The notes: generated by a model not told the origin, from the letters alone. A stretch of 64,000 nucleotides of DNA from Actinokineospora enzanensis DSM 44649 (GCF_000374445.1 NZ_KB894416.1:1-64000); one strand, 5' to 3'. Shown: positions 45,075-54,925, numbered from the stretch's first letter. Program-made: numbers and translations.

Positions 45075-48000
45075 TCACCAGGTCCGAGCTGTGACCTCTC
45101 CCAACAACGCCTGCGCCTCCCCCCGACAAAGCTCACTCAACTGGGCGAGCGCACGGGCCGCCTTGAACCGAACGTGCACGGGACAGATCTCCAGATGCGC
45201 CACCTCCCGCGCGACGACTGCGGCCGACTCCCGCAGCTCCCGGTTGAAGTCGATCATCGCCAGCGCGGCCCGCAGCCGGACCCCGGGCGGCAGGCCCTCC
45301 CGGGTCATCCGCCGCAACCCGACCGCCGCCTCCGCCGCCTCGAACCGCCCGATCGCCTGCCACACCTGGATCCGCGCCAGCGGCTTATCGGCGCCGGTCA
45401 GCCCACGCAACACCGCCAAAACCTCCTTCCGGAGATCCGGTCTACCCACACCGAGCGCCCGCGCCGCATCACTCCGCACGATCGTCGGCATGCCCTGATC
45501 GTGCGCGATCTCCAACAGGATCGGCGCCCCCAACTCCCGACCGCGCTCCCCGAACGACATCAGCTCGTGCGCGGCCTGTCCCCGCAACGTCGGCGAACAG
45601 GCCGGGTCGGTGGCGATGTCCGCCAACACGCGCGCACCTGCGGCCCGGTCCTCGATCGCGAACTCCCGCAAACGCTTGGCCGCCTGCCAACGCAGTGCAG
45701 GCGTGGCCCGCCGGTCATCCCGAATCCGCCGAAGCGGATCAAGCCCGTCCCGAGACCGCAACCGCCACAACGCCTCCACCCGATTCGCAACACCTTCGAG
45801 AACCACCGCGACATCGTCGGAGAGTTCCTGCTCCAACTCGGAGATCAGCACAGCCGCCCGCCAACGCGCCGCCCTGTCCCCATCACGCAGAACCACCCGA
45901 GCATCGGCCACCACCCGCTCCCGCCGCGAAACCCCCAACCCCGCCAACTCCCGCCGCGCACTGCTCCACGCGGCCGGAACGGACAGCATCGACTCCAACC
46001 AACTCTCGGCCTCGGCCACATTGACCCGAGACATCCGAGCAAACGCCCCCGCAGCCTCGACCCGGTCCGCGACCGAGGTCTCGACAGCCGTGTAAACGTC
46101 CCGGAGTACCTCCTCCGCCTCCGTCGCGAGTTCCGGCGCAGTCCACGCCGTCAGTCCCTCCACCCGCTGCCTTGGCGCCGCCCGTCGATCCTCAAGCAGC
46201 AGCCGTTCCAGCATGATCTGACCGGCCGAACCGACCCGACGGAGCAGCCAGCGCCGGATCGTGGGCGTGGCATCCGGCTCGTACGCCATGTCCAGGGCCA
46301 GTCGCTCCGCCTCGGCCGAGCTCTCCCGGCAGAAGAAGGCCAGCCAGTTCACGGCATCGAACCGGTCGTAGATCGATCCGCTGTCGGACCACGCACGCAG
46401 CGCGCGGATCACCTCGTCACCCACCGACGGCGCCAGGCAGAAGAGCACGTACGCGGCATCGGCTCGGCTACCGACCGGTTGCCGCACATCGAGAAACGCC
46501 GATCGACACCGATCCTGTCCACTCGCCAGCTCGTCCTCGGCAGCGAGGTACTGATGGATCCGAACCCGACTCCGCAGACCCAGATGCGGATCTTCCGCCT
46601 GGGCACGTAGTTCCGACAACGCCGCCGGTCGATCACGCCCGCCCGAGCGCGCGAGAATCCAGGCGGCCTTCTCCCGCACAGCGGCAGGCGTGTCGCGGTC
46701 CGACACCACATCGTTCAGATAGCGGACCGCACGACCATCGGCGCGAACGCATTCCGACGAGAGCCGCGTGAACTGCCACTCCGCCATCGACTCCTCGGCG
46801 AGCACCCCGGCCAGGATCTCGACCGCCCGATCGGGATACGCCCGGATGATAGTCGTGGCGGTCGGTATCCCGACGCGGTTCAGCGTCCTCTCGCGCAGCA
46901 CATCCGTCAGCGCCCTGGACCCGATCTCCTCGGCGGCATCGGAACCCAGGTCGTACAGCGCCGCCGCGATCGCGCACAGCATCGCGCCATCGGCATCCTC
47001 GACCCGACCGAGCCCGCACAGCCTGTCGATCAGCTTCGCTCGGGCGCGGGCCCCACTGTTGTTCAAAGCCGTGACGGTCATGACGACGTGGTCGGCGGGG
47101 AACTCCGGGTCACCCAGCAGATCCAGCGCGCCTCGAACAGCGGCCTGCCGGGAACCGCGCCCGAGATAACTCAGGCTCACCACCGCGCCCCAGCGGGCAA
47201 CGCCCCCGGGCGACACACCGGCCACCTCTTCGACCGCACCGGCCAACTGTCCGGCGTCATCCTCGCCGGAAGTGTCGAGGAAGTAGTCCCGATACGCCTG
47301 CCACCGCGCGACGCCGTCCTTGCCCGCGAGGGCGACCATCTCGGCGACCGCGAAGTCCCGTGCCTCGTTGCCCAGTTCACGCAGCAACATCAGGCCGCGC
47401 ATACAGGCATCCGGGTTCCGCTCATGCCGAACGAGCCTGCCGAGGACTTCGACGACCTCACCGTGATACCCCGGCCCCAACGTGATCAGTTGCCGGGCCG
47501 CCTCGATCCGGCGCACCGAGCTCGCGGCCACGTCCGACAGCCCTCGTCGCAGGGAATCGACGGCGGTACGGCGGTGGCCTGCGCCCAGTATGGCCAACCG
47601 TCCCCAGGCCATCATCTGGGTGTACCCGGTGGCCGTCGGGTCCACCGCGATCCGGCGCAACACCGGCGCGGCCTCGTCCCGGTAGGCCGGGCCGAGGTGG
47701 GTCACCGCGTGGGCGGCCCAGTACCTTTCCTCGGGCAGGGCGGCGGGGTCGTCGAGGACGGATCTCAGCAGGACGAGCCCGGGTTCCGTCAGGCCGCAGT
47801 CGACCAGTGCGGCCCCCAGCCCCTGGCGCTCGCCACAGTCGATCAGGGGTTCGGCCGCGACGGCACGCAGAAGCCTGGCCGCTGTGGCGCGGTGCTGGGG
47901 ACCAAGCTCGACAAGTACCCGACCCGCCATGATCCGAGTACCGCTCGCCAGGCGTTTGTCCGTCATGAACCCGGCGAGGGTGTTCGTGGTCTCGATCAAA

Positions 48001-50165
48001 TGGTCCCCGCCCAGCGTGGCCAGGCCGAACGCGGCGCGCCGCAACAGGTTCAGTTGCCATGACGGTCGGGACAGGATGTCGCGGAAGACCTCCGCGCACC
48101 GCTCGTGGTGGTCCACGCTGATCTCGGCCAGGCCGATCGCGGACTCGACCACCTCCCGGTCGGCTGACCAGGCATCGTCCATCAGCTCGACCAGGCGGTC
48201 GATCACCCGGGCACGGGACTCACTGCCGAACGTCGCCAGGAGCATGCCTGCGGGGCGCAGGACACTGTCCGACACGGACGGATCATCGAGGATCGAACAC
48301 AGACCCGTCTTGGCCGCGTCTCGATCGGGCCCACCACAGTCGGACAAGGCCTCGGCCGCACTCAAGCGCTTGCCCAGGTCGATCGTGGTGTTCTCCACTA
48401 CCGCACGCAGCAGGGCCGTCGCCTCATCGCGTTCAGGTCCGCGTACTCGGGTCGCGAGGGCGGCGGCCGCCTCGACTCGGGAAGACCAAGGTGCAGCGGT
48501 GTTCCTGGCCAGGGTGATGAGCCATTGAGCCAGGCCCGGGTGGTGGGTGGCGCGGGTCGTCTGGGCCAGGATGACGACCCCGGTGTACTGGGTGCTCATG
48601 GCCCACTTGCCCACTGTCACAAGGAAAGCGTCGATGACCTCCGCGTTCACCGGCACGTGCACCGCCAGCAACCTGGCCGCGAGCAGGTGCTGATCGCCGT
48701 CCCGGGCATGCAGCCAAGTGATCAGCGCGTCGGCCTGCGGCGGGTGCAGTCGGGTGTAGTGCAACAGCACCGCACGCGCGTGGCGCCCGCCTTGCTCCGG
48801 TTCAGCCGCGTGCAACAGCTGGGCGAACTCCGGGCTCTCCGCATCAAAAGGCACCGGCAGCAAACGGGCCTTGGCCGTCGCCGCGAGATGTTCGGCGAAA
48901 CTGTGGTGCAGGAACCGCAAATCGTCACCGCGTCGCGAGAGTGGCCCAACAGCAGCGAGATAGTTGACCAGTTCTTCCCGCTCGACCCCGGGCACCCGCT
49001 CCACCGCAGCCGCCACCAACGACGTGTCGGTCTCGACCCGCACTCGCCCCAGGTGCTCCAGCAACTCGTCCGTGAACGGATGGCCCGGCACCTCGTGCGC
49101 AGTCCGCAGATACTCCAGGTACGACTCGTACAACGAGTACTGGTTGTCCGGCAACGGCCGATCCACATGCCGCTCGAACACGATCGCCGCGATCGTCGCC
49201 AGCAACGGCACCCGCACCAACTCATCCAGGTGCGCGGCCCGGAGCTGACGCACGAACCGCTCGGCAGGCTCATCCGCCCCGAACCAACTGGACGCGAACC
49301 GCCCCAACGCCTCCTCGTCGAACGGTTGCAGCTCGTACCGCACCGCCCCCACCCGCTGCAACGGCGCGAGCGTCGCCCCCTCGATCGGTCGCGTGGTCAG
49401 GACCACCCGATACGGCGACCCTTCCTCCGCACCCCACCGCGCCAACACCGCGACCAGCCGGTCCCGGTCCCGCACATCCGCGACCTCGTCCAGCCCGTCG
49501 ATCAGCAGCAACCACCGACACTCACCGACAGGCCCGTCCAGCAGCCGCGCGTCGAACGAGCCACTCAGCATGGCGCCGTACTCGGCCCGCGCGCTCGCCG
49601 CCAGGGCCTCCGAGAACGGCAGGTCGAGCCGCGTCGCCAGTTCCCGGGCCGTCAACCGCAACGGGATGACATGGCCGCGATAGGACGCCGCCAACCGCAA
49701 CGACAGGGTCGACTTGCCCTGTCCCGGTCCACCTGTGATGACCACATGATCGGCCCCGTCCAACACCTCCCGCACCGTCCGCGTCGGCGGCCGCACGACC
49801 ACCCGGACCGCCGGCCCCCGGTGCGCCGCGACGACCTGCCCGCGTTCGTCCAGGATCGGCTCCGGCGGCGGCTGGTCGACCGGTTCCTCCAGCCCGCTCC
49901 CCAGGTCCTGCCGCACGTACACATCGGCCAACGACGGCCGCCGCGCCCCGCGCAACCGATACGGCATGTCGTGCGCGGCTTCCTCCTGCGCCCGCAACAA
50001 CGACCGCACCGCCGACGGCATCTCCCCCGGCTCGACCTGCTCGACCGGCGCGCCCGACAGGTAGAGGTGCACCCCGCCTTGGATCGTGTCCGCCTGCACG
50101 GACGGCCCGTGGACATCCCCGCCCACCTTGTTCACGGTCTCTCGGCGCTGCCCGTCATCCGGCAT
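45075..50165 (-). CDS. NACHT STAND NTPase with a very long HEAT-repeat array
   Basis: A 1,696-aa protein. A short N-terminal beta motif (GGDVHGPSVQADTIQGGVHL, about 15-33) of the kind seen before many actinobacterial STAND domains is followed by a NACHT ATPase. Walker A is GGPGQGKS (145-152) and Walker B LLLIDGLDE (219-227), with a winged-helix region after it. From about residue 450 to the end, more than a thousand residues form HEAT-like helical repeats (motif RxxAAxxLxxLG-type, many units). There is no obvious enzymatic effector domain. STAND proteins of this build sense ligands and several defend against phage. Divergent from a MerR-methyltransferase gene. ATG chosen; a GTG two codons upstream is possible. 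Confidence 0.9.
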   Translation of the reverse strand: MPDDGQRRETVNKVGGDVHGPSVQADTIQGGVHLYLSGAPVEQVEPGEMPSAVRSLLRAQEEAAHDMPYRLRGARRPSLADVYVRQDLGSGLEEPVDQPPPEPILDERGQVVAAHRGPAVRVVVRPPTRTVREVLDGADHVVITGGPGQGKSTLSLRLAASYRGHVIPLRLTARELATRLDLPFSEALAASARAEYGAMLSGSFDARLLDGPVGECRWLLLIDGLDEVADVRDRDRLVAVLARWGAEEGSPYRVVLTTRPIEGATLAPLQRVGAVRYELQPFDEEALGRFASSWFGADEPAERFVRQLRAAHLDELVRVPLLATIAAIVFERHVDRPLPDNQYSLYESYLEYLRTAHEVPGHPFTDELLEHLGRVRVETDTSLVAAAVERVPGVEREELVNYLAAVGPLSRRGDDLRFLHHSFAEHLAATAKARLLPVPFDAESPEFAQLLHAAEPEQGGRHARAVLLHYTRLHPPQADALITWLHARDGDQHLLAARLLAVHVPVNAEVIDAFLVTVGKWAMSTQYTGVVILAQTTRATHHPGLAQWLITLARNTAAPWSSRVEAAAALATRVRGPERDEATALLRAVVENTTIDLGKRLSAAEALSDCGGPDRDAAKTGLCSILDDPSVSDSVLRPAGMLLATFGSESRARVIDRLVELMDDAWSADREVVESAIGLAEISVDHHERCAEVFRDILSRPSWQLNLLRRAAFGLATLGGDHLIETTNTLAGFMTDKRLASGTRIMAGRVLVELGPQHRATAARLLRAVAAEPLIDCGERQGLGAALVDCGLTEPGLVLLRSVLDDPAALPEERYWAAHAVTHLGPAYRDEAAPVLRRIAVDPTATGYTQMMAWGRLAILGAGHRRTAVDSLRRGLSDVAASSVRRIEAARQLITLGPGYHGEVVEVLGRLVRHERNPDACMRGLMLLRELGNEARDFAVAEMVALAGKDGVARWQAYRDYFLDTSGEDDAGQLAGAVEEVAGVSPGGVARWGAVVSLSYLGRGSRQAAVRGALDLLGDPEFPADHVVMTVTALNNSGARARAKLIDRLCGLGRVEDADGAMLCAIAAALYDLGSDAAEEIGSRALTDVLRERTLNRVGIPTATTIIRAYPDRAVEILAGVLAEESMAEWQFTRLSSECVRADGRAVRYLNDVVSDRDTPAAVREKAAWILARSGGRDRPAALSELRAQAEDPHLGLRSRVRIHQYLAAEDELASGQDRCRSAFLDVRQPVGSRADAAYVLFCLAPSVGDEVIRALRAWSDSGSIYDRFDAVNWLAFFCRESSAEAERLALDMAYEPDATPTIRRWLLRRVGSAGQIMLERLLLEDRRAAPRQRVEGLTAWTAPELATEAEEVLRDVYTAVETSVADRVEAAGAFARMSRVNVAEAESWLESMLSVPAAWSSARRELAGLGVSRRERVVADARVVLRDGDRAARWRAAVLISELEQELSDDVAVVLEGVANRVEALWRLRSRDGLDPLRRIRDDRRATPALRWQAAKRLREFAIEDRAAGARVLADIATDPACSPTLRGQAAHELMSFGERGRELGAPILLEIAHDQGMPTIVRSDAARALGVGRPDLRKEVLAVLRGLTGADKPLARIQVWQAIGRFEAAEAAVGLRRMTREGLPPGVRLRAALAMIDFNRELRESAAVVAREVAHLEICPVHVRFKAARALAQLSELCRGEAQALLGEVTARTW

Positions 50166-50208
50166 CCCCACATGGTCTCATGTCGGATTCCCGCTTCCGC
50201 CGTCCCGC

Positions 50209-50239
50209 TTGACGCTCACGTGGCGTGAGGCCGGATAGT
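50209..50239 (+). promoter_or_regulatory. MerR-type promoter with 19-bp spacer and CTCACG-TGG-CGTGAG operator
   Basis: A -35 TTGACG (50209-50214) and -10 GATAGT (50234-50239) are 19 bp apart, the overlong spacing that MerR activators untwist. A perfect inverted repeat, CTCACG-N3-CGTGAG (50215-50229), occupies the spacer. The GTG of the MerR fusion follows 7 nt after the -10, so the transcript is nearly leaderless and autoregulated. Confidence 0.85.
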
Positions 50240-50246
50240 CGAGGAC

Positions 50247-51359
50247 GTGGAGCACCTGACCGTGGGGCGTGTGGCCGAGTTGGCCGGAGTGAGTGTCCGC
50301 ACGCTGCATCACTACGACGACATCGGTCTCGTGCGGCCGTCCGCGCGGACTACCGCAGGCTACCGGGCCTACACACCGGCCGACGTGGAGCGACTGCGGG
50401 AGGTGCTCGCGTACCGGCGGCTCGGGTTCGGGTTGCGCGAGATCGCGGACCTGGTGGACGACCCGGCCACCGACGCCGTCGCGCACCTGCGCAGGCTGCG
50501 CGGCCTGTTGCTGGACCAACGCGACCGCGCCGCCGCCATGGTCACCGCTATTGATCGGGAACTGGAGGCACGGAAGTTGGGGATCCACACGACACCGGAG
50601 GATCAGCTGAAAGTGTTCGGCGCGCAGTTGTACGACACCATCGGGTCCGCCTATCCGGCGACGCGACGCACCGAACCCCGCATCGCCGCGCAGGTCTGGG
50701 ACGCGCTCGGCGACGCCCGGACCGTGCTCAACGTCGGCGCGGGCACCGGCTCCTACGAACCCCCCGACCGCGATGTCACGGCCGTGGAACCGTCGGCGGT
50801 CATGCGGGCGCAACGTCCAGCGGGCTCGGCGCCGTGCGTGGCCGCGTCCGCCGAGAACCTCCCGTTCGCCGACCAGTCCTTCGATGCCGCGATGGCCTTC
50901 AGCACCGTCCACCACTGGCAGGACCCGATCGCCGGACTGCGCGAGATGCGGCGGGTGGCGCGCCGGGTCGTGGTGTTCACGCACGACGACAGCGACACCG
51001 GCTGGCTGAAGCGGTTCTGGCTCACCCGCGACTACCTGCCCGAGGTCGCGAACCTGGTCGTGGGCCGCCCCTCGGTGGACCGGCTGGCGCACGTGATCGA
51101 GGCGCGGATAGAACCGGTACTCATCCCGTGGGACTGTGCCGACGGCTTCTTCGAGGCCTACTGGCGCAGGCCCGAGGCATACCTGGACGAGCACGTGCGC
51201 CGCGCGATCTCGGTGTGGACGCGGGTCGGGCCGGAAGCCGAGCGACGGGCGGTGGACGAACTCCGCGACGACCTGTCCTCGGGCCGGTGGACCGAACGCA
51301 ACCGCGAACTCCTCGGCCTCGGCGCGGCGGAACTCGGCCTCCGCCTGCTCGTGGCCTAG
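50247..51359 (+). CDS. MerR regulator fused to SAM-dependent methyltransferase
   Basis: A 370-aa fusion. Residues 1-70 are a MerR winged helix (TVGRVAELAGVSVRTLHHYDD, YTPADVERLREVLAYRRLG) followed by the dimerisation helix to about 115. Residues about 135-370 are a class I methyltransferase with motif I VLNVGAGTGSYEP, an acidic VEPSAVM and motif PFADQSFDAAMAFSTVHHW, as in the type 11 family. The MerR effector domain is thus replaced by an enzyme. Its own promoter has the classic 19-bp spacer and palindrome. A SAM-responsive or self-limiting methylation switch is possible but not proven. Confidence 0.88.
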   Translation: MEHLTVGRVAELAGVSVRTLHHYDDIGLVRPSARTTAGYRAYTPADVERLREVLAYRRLGFGLREIADLVDDPATDAVAHLRRLRGLLLDQRDRAAAMVTAIDRELEARKLGIHTTPEDQLKVFGAQLYDTIGSAYPATRRTEPRIAAQVWDALGDARTVLNVGAGTGSYEPPDRDVTAVEPSAVMRAQRPAGSAPCVAASAENLPFADQSFDAAMAFSTVHHWQDPIAGLREMRRVARRVVVFTHDDSDTGWLKRFWLTRDYLPEVANLVVGRPSVDRLAHVIEARIEPVLIPWDCADGFFEAYWRRPEAYLDEHVRRAISVWTRVGPEAERRAVDELRDDLSSGRWTERNRELLGLGAAELGLRLLVA

Positions 51360-51372
51360 TGAACTACTGGCA

Positions 51373-52671
51373 CTAGAGCACGCGCGTCGCGTAGGACTCG
51401 ATCCCGCCGTAACGCACCGGAGCGATGCGCACGACCGAGCCGGAGTACGGCGCCTCCACCATCTGCCCGTTGCCGATGTAGAGCGCCACGTGGTGGATGT
51501 GCCCCTCGGACGACCAGAACAGCATGTCCCCCGGCGCCATGTCCGACAGCGGCACCTGCCGACCCGCCTCGGCCTGGTAGCCGCTGTAGTGCGGAAGTCG
51601 GACGCCGACCCCGGCGAAGGCGTAGATCATCAGCCCGGAGCAGTCGAAGCCGATCTTCGCGAAGTCGCCGTAGCTGTCGGCAACGCCGCCGTCGCGGATG
51701 CCCTGGGTCGGCCCCCGGCCGTCCCCGCCGCCCCACGCGTACTCGACGCCCAGCTGCGACAGCGCCCGGTCGATCACGGTTCGGGCACGACCGGCCGCCG
51801 GTCCCGCCGACTGACCGCCGCCGCCCCCGGCCGACACCCGGCGCGCGTTCTCCTCGTCCTCGCGCTTTTTGTCCGCCAGCCATTTCTCGTACCGCGCGCG
51901 CTGGTCCTCCAACCCCCCGACCTGTGCCTGCGCGTCGTTCAGCTGCTTCTCGTAGTCCGCCCGCGTCGCGCGCAGCTGCTCGGACTGGGCGAGCTGGTCG
52001 TGCTGCGCCTGCCGGGCCCGTTCCGTGGCGGCGTCGGCGGTCCGCTTGGCCTCCTCCGCCTCGCCCTGCCGCTTGGTCGCGACGTCCACCGCCGCACGCG
52101 CGCGCGAGTCGAGGTTGGCCTTGGTGAGCCGCGCCCGCTGCAAACCGTCGAGCGCCTCCAGCCCGCTGCCGCTGACCGCGTTGAGCATCTGCTCGCGCGC
52201 CAACAGGTCCTCGGGCCCCGTCGCCCCCAGGTACGCGGAGAACGACCCGAGCGTGCTGCCCTGCTTGAAGCTGCCCGCCGCGAACTCGTCCAGTTGTGAC
52301 CGCGCGTCGTCGACGGCCTTGCCCGCGCCGTCGGACTCCCGGCGGGCGGCGTCCGCGTCGGCCTTGGCGCGGGTCGCCTCGTCCTCGGCGGCGCGCAGGT
52401 CCACCAAAGCCTTGTTGGCGTCCTCCAGTTTTGCCTCGACGACGCCCTGCAGGTCCATCAGCCGCGCCTCGGCCTCGGCGACCTGGTTGGTGAGCCTGCC
52501 GACCTCGCCCGCCTTCGCGTCCACGTCGGCGTGCCCGCGGTCGATATCGGTGTCGCTGGGATTGGGCGGCGGCGGCGGGACCGCGGCGACCGCCGGGGTG
52601 GCGGTGGCCACCGAGGCCAGCACCACCGCGGTGATCACCAGTCGCAGGGACAGCGTCCGTCGTACGGGCAC
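51373..52671 (-). CDS. RipA-like NlpC/P60 peptidoglycan endopeptidase
   Basis: A 432-aa secreted protein. A signal peptide (about 1-28, ending TPAVAA) is followed by a long coiled coil (about 45-285). The C-terminal NlpC/P60 domain has catalytic Cys in FDCSGLMIYAF, LPHYSGYQ, and His in GHIHHVALYIGNG. It would cleave peptide stems during cell separation, and the coiled coil may inhibit or localise it as in RipA. The GTG has GAGGAG 9 nt upstream. It converges with the MerR-methyltransferase gene. Confidence 0.92.
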   Translation of the reverse strand: MPVRRTLSLRLVITAVVLASVATATPAVAAVPPPPPNPSDTDIDRGHADVDAKAGEVGRLTNQVAEAEARLMDLQGVVEAKLEDANKALVDLRAAEDEATRAKADADAARRESDGAGKAVDDARSQLDEFAAGSFKQGSTLGSFSAYLGATGPEDLLAREQMLNAVSGSGLEALDGLQRARLTKANLDSRARAAVDVATKRQGEAEEAKRTADAATERARQAQHDQLAQSEQLRATRADYEKQLNDAQAQVGGLEDQRARYEKWLADKKREDEENARRVSAGGGGGQSAGPAAGRARTVIDRALSQLGVEYAWGGGDGRGPTQGIRDGGVADSYGDFAKIGFDCSGLMIYAFAGVGVRLPHYSGYQAEAGRQVPLSDMAPGDMLFWSSEGHIHHVALYIGNGQMVEAPYSGSVVRIAPVRYGGIESYATRVL

Positions 52672-52896
52672 CGCGCCCACCTCCTCGCCGCGGGGCGGCT
52701 CCCCCCGCCCACTTCGGCTCGACTGTGCCACTTCGGACACTCGCCGACCACTTGTACCAGCAGGAACTCCGGTATCGGCGACAACAACCGACCCGGCGGC
52801 GACGGAGCGTGTCGCCCGGCTGTCGATTGAGGACAGACGGACCACTCGAACGAGGGTGCCGTCCCCTGGCCGGGAGGCTCCTGGGAACATGGAGTC

Positions 52897-53388
52897 GTGT
52901 CCGAGGGGAAACACCGCCTGCGCGTCGCGCTGCCCGCCGCCGTCACGGCCGTCGGCCTGCTCACCGTCGCGGTCGGCACGTTCCTGCCGTGGTTCCGGTC
53001 CGGCGCGGTGCTGCGCGACAGCTACCAGGTGGTCGGGGTGATCACCTCGCTCGGCTTCCTGCGCGGCGACGTGCTGGAACTGCTGCTGTACGCGTGGTTC
53101 GGGGTGGTCCCGGCCATCACGCTCAGCGTCGTCGCGTACGCGGTCGGCATGCGCCGCGTGTCCGCAACGCTCGGGGCGATTACAGCGATAATCACCGGAA
53201 CCGTGTCCGGTGGTGCGACCGTCGAAAGTGGTGGCGGTGACATCGCGCTCGGCATCGCGACCACCGGACCGGCGACCACACTCGTCGGCTCGGTGCTCGC
53301 GCTGGTGGGCGCGATCGGCATCGTCGTGTTCGGGCGCGGCAGCGCACGCAGGGCAGCGCACGCGAGGACTGTGAGAGGGGAACCGTGA
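52897..53388 (+). CDS. Small four-TM membrane protein
   Basis: A 163-aa protein with four hydrophobic segments (about 10-30, 47-70, 75-105, 125-150) and few conserved polar residues, reminiscent of small actinobacterial Trp-rich or DUF-type membrane proteins. GTG start. Its stop overlaps the next GTG (GTGA), so it is translationally coupled to a large envelope protein. Function unknown. Confidence 0.8.
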   Translation: MSEGKHRLRVALPAAVTAVGLLTVAVGTFLPWFRSGAVLRDSYQVVGVITSLGFLRGDVLELLLYAWFGVVPAITLSVVAYAVGMRRVSATLGAITAIITGTVSGGATVESGGGDIALGIATTGPATTLVGSVLALVGAIGIVVFGRGSARRAAHARTVRGEP

Positions 53389-54878
53389 CCTATCCACCGG
53401 GGGGCGGCGGCCAATGGCCGTCGAACGACCCGTACCAGCAGCAAGGCCCGGGTAGCGGAGGCTTCCCGGCGCAGGGCTACCCGCAGCAGCAGCCGGGGTA
53501 CCCGCAGACGGGTCAGCAGCCCGCGCAGGGCTTCCCGCAGACCGGGCCGCAGCCCACCCAGGGCTACCCGCAGACCGGGCCGCAGCAGGCGCAGGGTTAC
53601 CCGCAGGCGTTCCCGCAGCAGCCCTACGGCGGCCAGTACGGCTACCAGACGCCGGAGCAGCCGGGTCCGTCCAAGAAGCGCAAGGGCGTGATCATCGGCA
53701 CCGTCGTGGCGGTGCTGGCGGTCGGCGCGGGCGCGGGTGTCACGGTGTGGGCGCTCAACCGGGGCAGCGCGCCCGCGGGCGCGCAGAACCCGACCGCGGC
53801 GGCGACCAGCCTGGTCAACGCCATCGGCAAGGGCGACGTCGCCGGTCTGCTCACCGGCTTGGCCCCGGCCGAGCGCGACCTGCTGACCACGCTGAACTCG
53901 CAGACCACCACCGAGCTCAAGCGGCTCAACGTCTACAAGGCCGACGCCGACCCGAACCAGTTCGGCGGCTTCGAGCTGAAGACGGAGAACCTGCAGTTCG
54001 ACGAGTCGGCCGCGGAGAAGGTCAACGACCACCTGACCATCACCAAGCTGGTCGGCGGCAAGGTCACGGTCAGCTCGGACGCCAGCAAGCTGCCGTTCAC
54101 CGAGGAGTTCATCGACCTCGCGTTCCCGCACGGCATGACCTCGTCCGGCCCGCAGACCGAGACCGTCGACGTCGCGGACCTGGTGAAGAAGAACAAGGGC
54201 AAGGCCATCAACATCGCGACCGTGAAGGTCGACGACGAGTGGTACCCCAGCCTGCTCTACACCATCGCCGACTACGCGCTGGCCGACGCCAAGCAGTCCT
54301 GGCCCAAGCAGGCCACCCCCGCCAAGGGCGCGAGCAGCCCCGGCGACGCCGTGCGCGGCGTGGCCGACGCGGCCCTCAACGAGGACCTGGAAGGCATCAT
54401 CGAGCTGCTCCCGCCGGACGAGATGGGCGTCCTGCACGACGTCGGCCCGGTGCTGATCAAGGAGGCGGGCCGCGGCAAGCCCAGCGGGGTGAAGATCACC
54501 AAGCTGGACACCGAGACCCAGGACGTGGACAACGCCACCAAGGTCCTGCTCAAGGAGATCGTCCTGGAGAACGACGGCGAGACCGTCCGCATCACCAAGG
54601 ACGGCGACTGCTACGCCGCCGAGGTCAGCGGCGAACGCGAGCGCGTCTGCGCCGACGACCTGGCCACCAAGGTCGGCGGCAAGCGCATGCCCGCGGACGC
54701 CAAGCGCGCGGTGTCCAACCTGGTCAAGGGCATGATGGCGAACACCGGCGTGGTCACGACCGAGGTCGACGGCAAGTGGTACGTGAGCCCGATCCGGTCG
54801 ATCACCGAGCTGGAGATCACCGCTCTCAAGAGCCTCCAGCCCGCCGACGTGAAGGCCCTGCTCAACCTGGCGAAGTAG
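53385..54878 (+). CDS. Envelope protein with Gln/Pro/Gly-rich repeats, one TM helix and duplicated external domains
   Basis: A 497-aa protein. The N-terminal 90 residues are low-complexity imperfect repeats of about 11 aa (QGYPQTGPQ). A basic KKRKG and a TM helix (about 103-125) follow. Two external domains of about 170 residues (about 130-305 and 315-497) have similar openings (AATSLVNAIGKGD and DAVRGVADAALNED) and endings (DDEWYPSLLYTIADYAL and DGKWYVSPIRSITELE), pointing to an internal duplication of an NTF2/lipoprotein-like fold. Function unknown; probably extracytoplasmic. Confidence 0.85.
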   Translation: MTYPPGGGGQWPSNDPYQQQGPGSGGFPAQGYPQQQPGYPQTGQQPAQGFPQTGPQPTQGYPQTGPQQAQGYPQAFPQQPYGGQYGYQTPEQPGPSKKRKGVIIGTVVAVLAVGAGAGVTVWALNRGSAPAGAQNPTAAATSLVNAIGKGDVAGLLTGLAPAERDLLTTLNSQTTTELKRLNVYKADADPNQFGGFELKTENLQFDESAAEKVNDHLTITKLVGGKVTVSSDASKLPFTEEFIDLAFPHGMTSSGPQTETVDVADLVKKNKGKAINIATVKVDDEWYPSLLYTIADYALADAKQSWPKQATPAKGASSPGDAVRGVADAALNEDLEGIIELLPPDEMGVLHDVGPVLIKEAGRGKPSGVKITKLDTETQDVDNATKVLLKEIVLENDGETVRITKDGDCYAAEVSGERERVCADDLATKVGGKRMPADAKRAVSNLVKGMMANTGVVTTEVDGKWYVSPIRSITELEITALKSLQPADVKALLNLAK

Positions 54879-54885
54879 GCCCCTC

Positions 54886-54925
54886 GCGAACGGCCCGTCT
54901 CCCTACTCGGAGGCGGGCCGTTCGC
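54886..54925. terminator. 12-bp perfect hairpin in convergent 3' overlap
   Basis: GCGAACGGCCCG (54886-54897) pairs with 54914-54925. It starts 7 nt after the plus-strand stop and overlaps the last codons of the convergent gene, so it probably terminates both. Confidence 0.7.
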
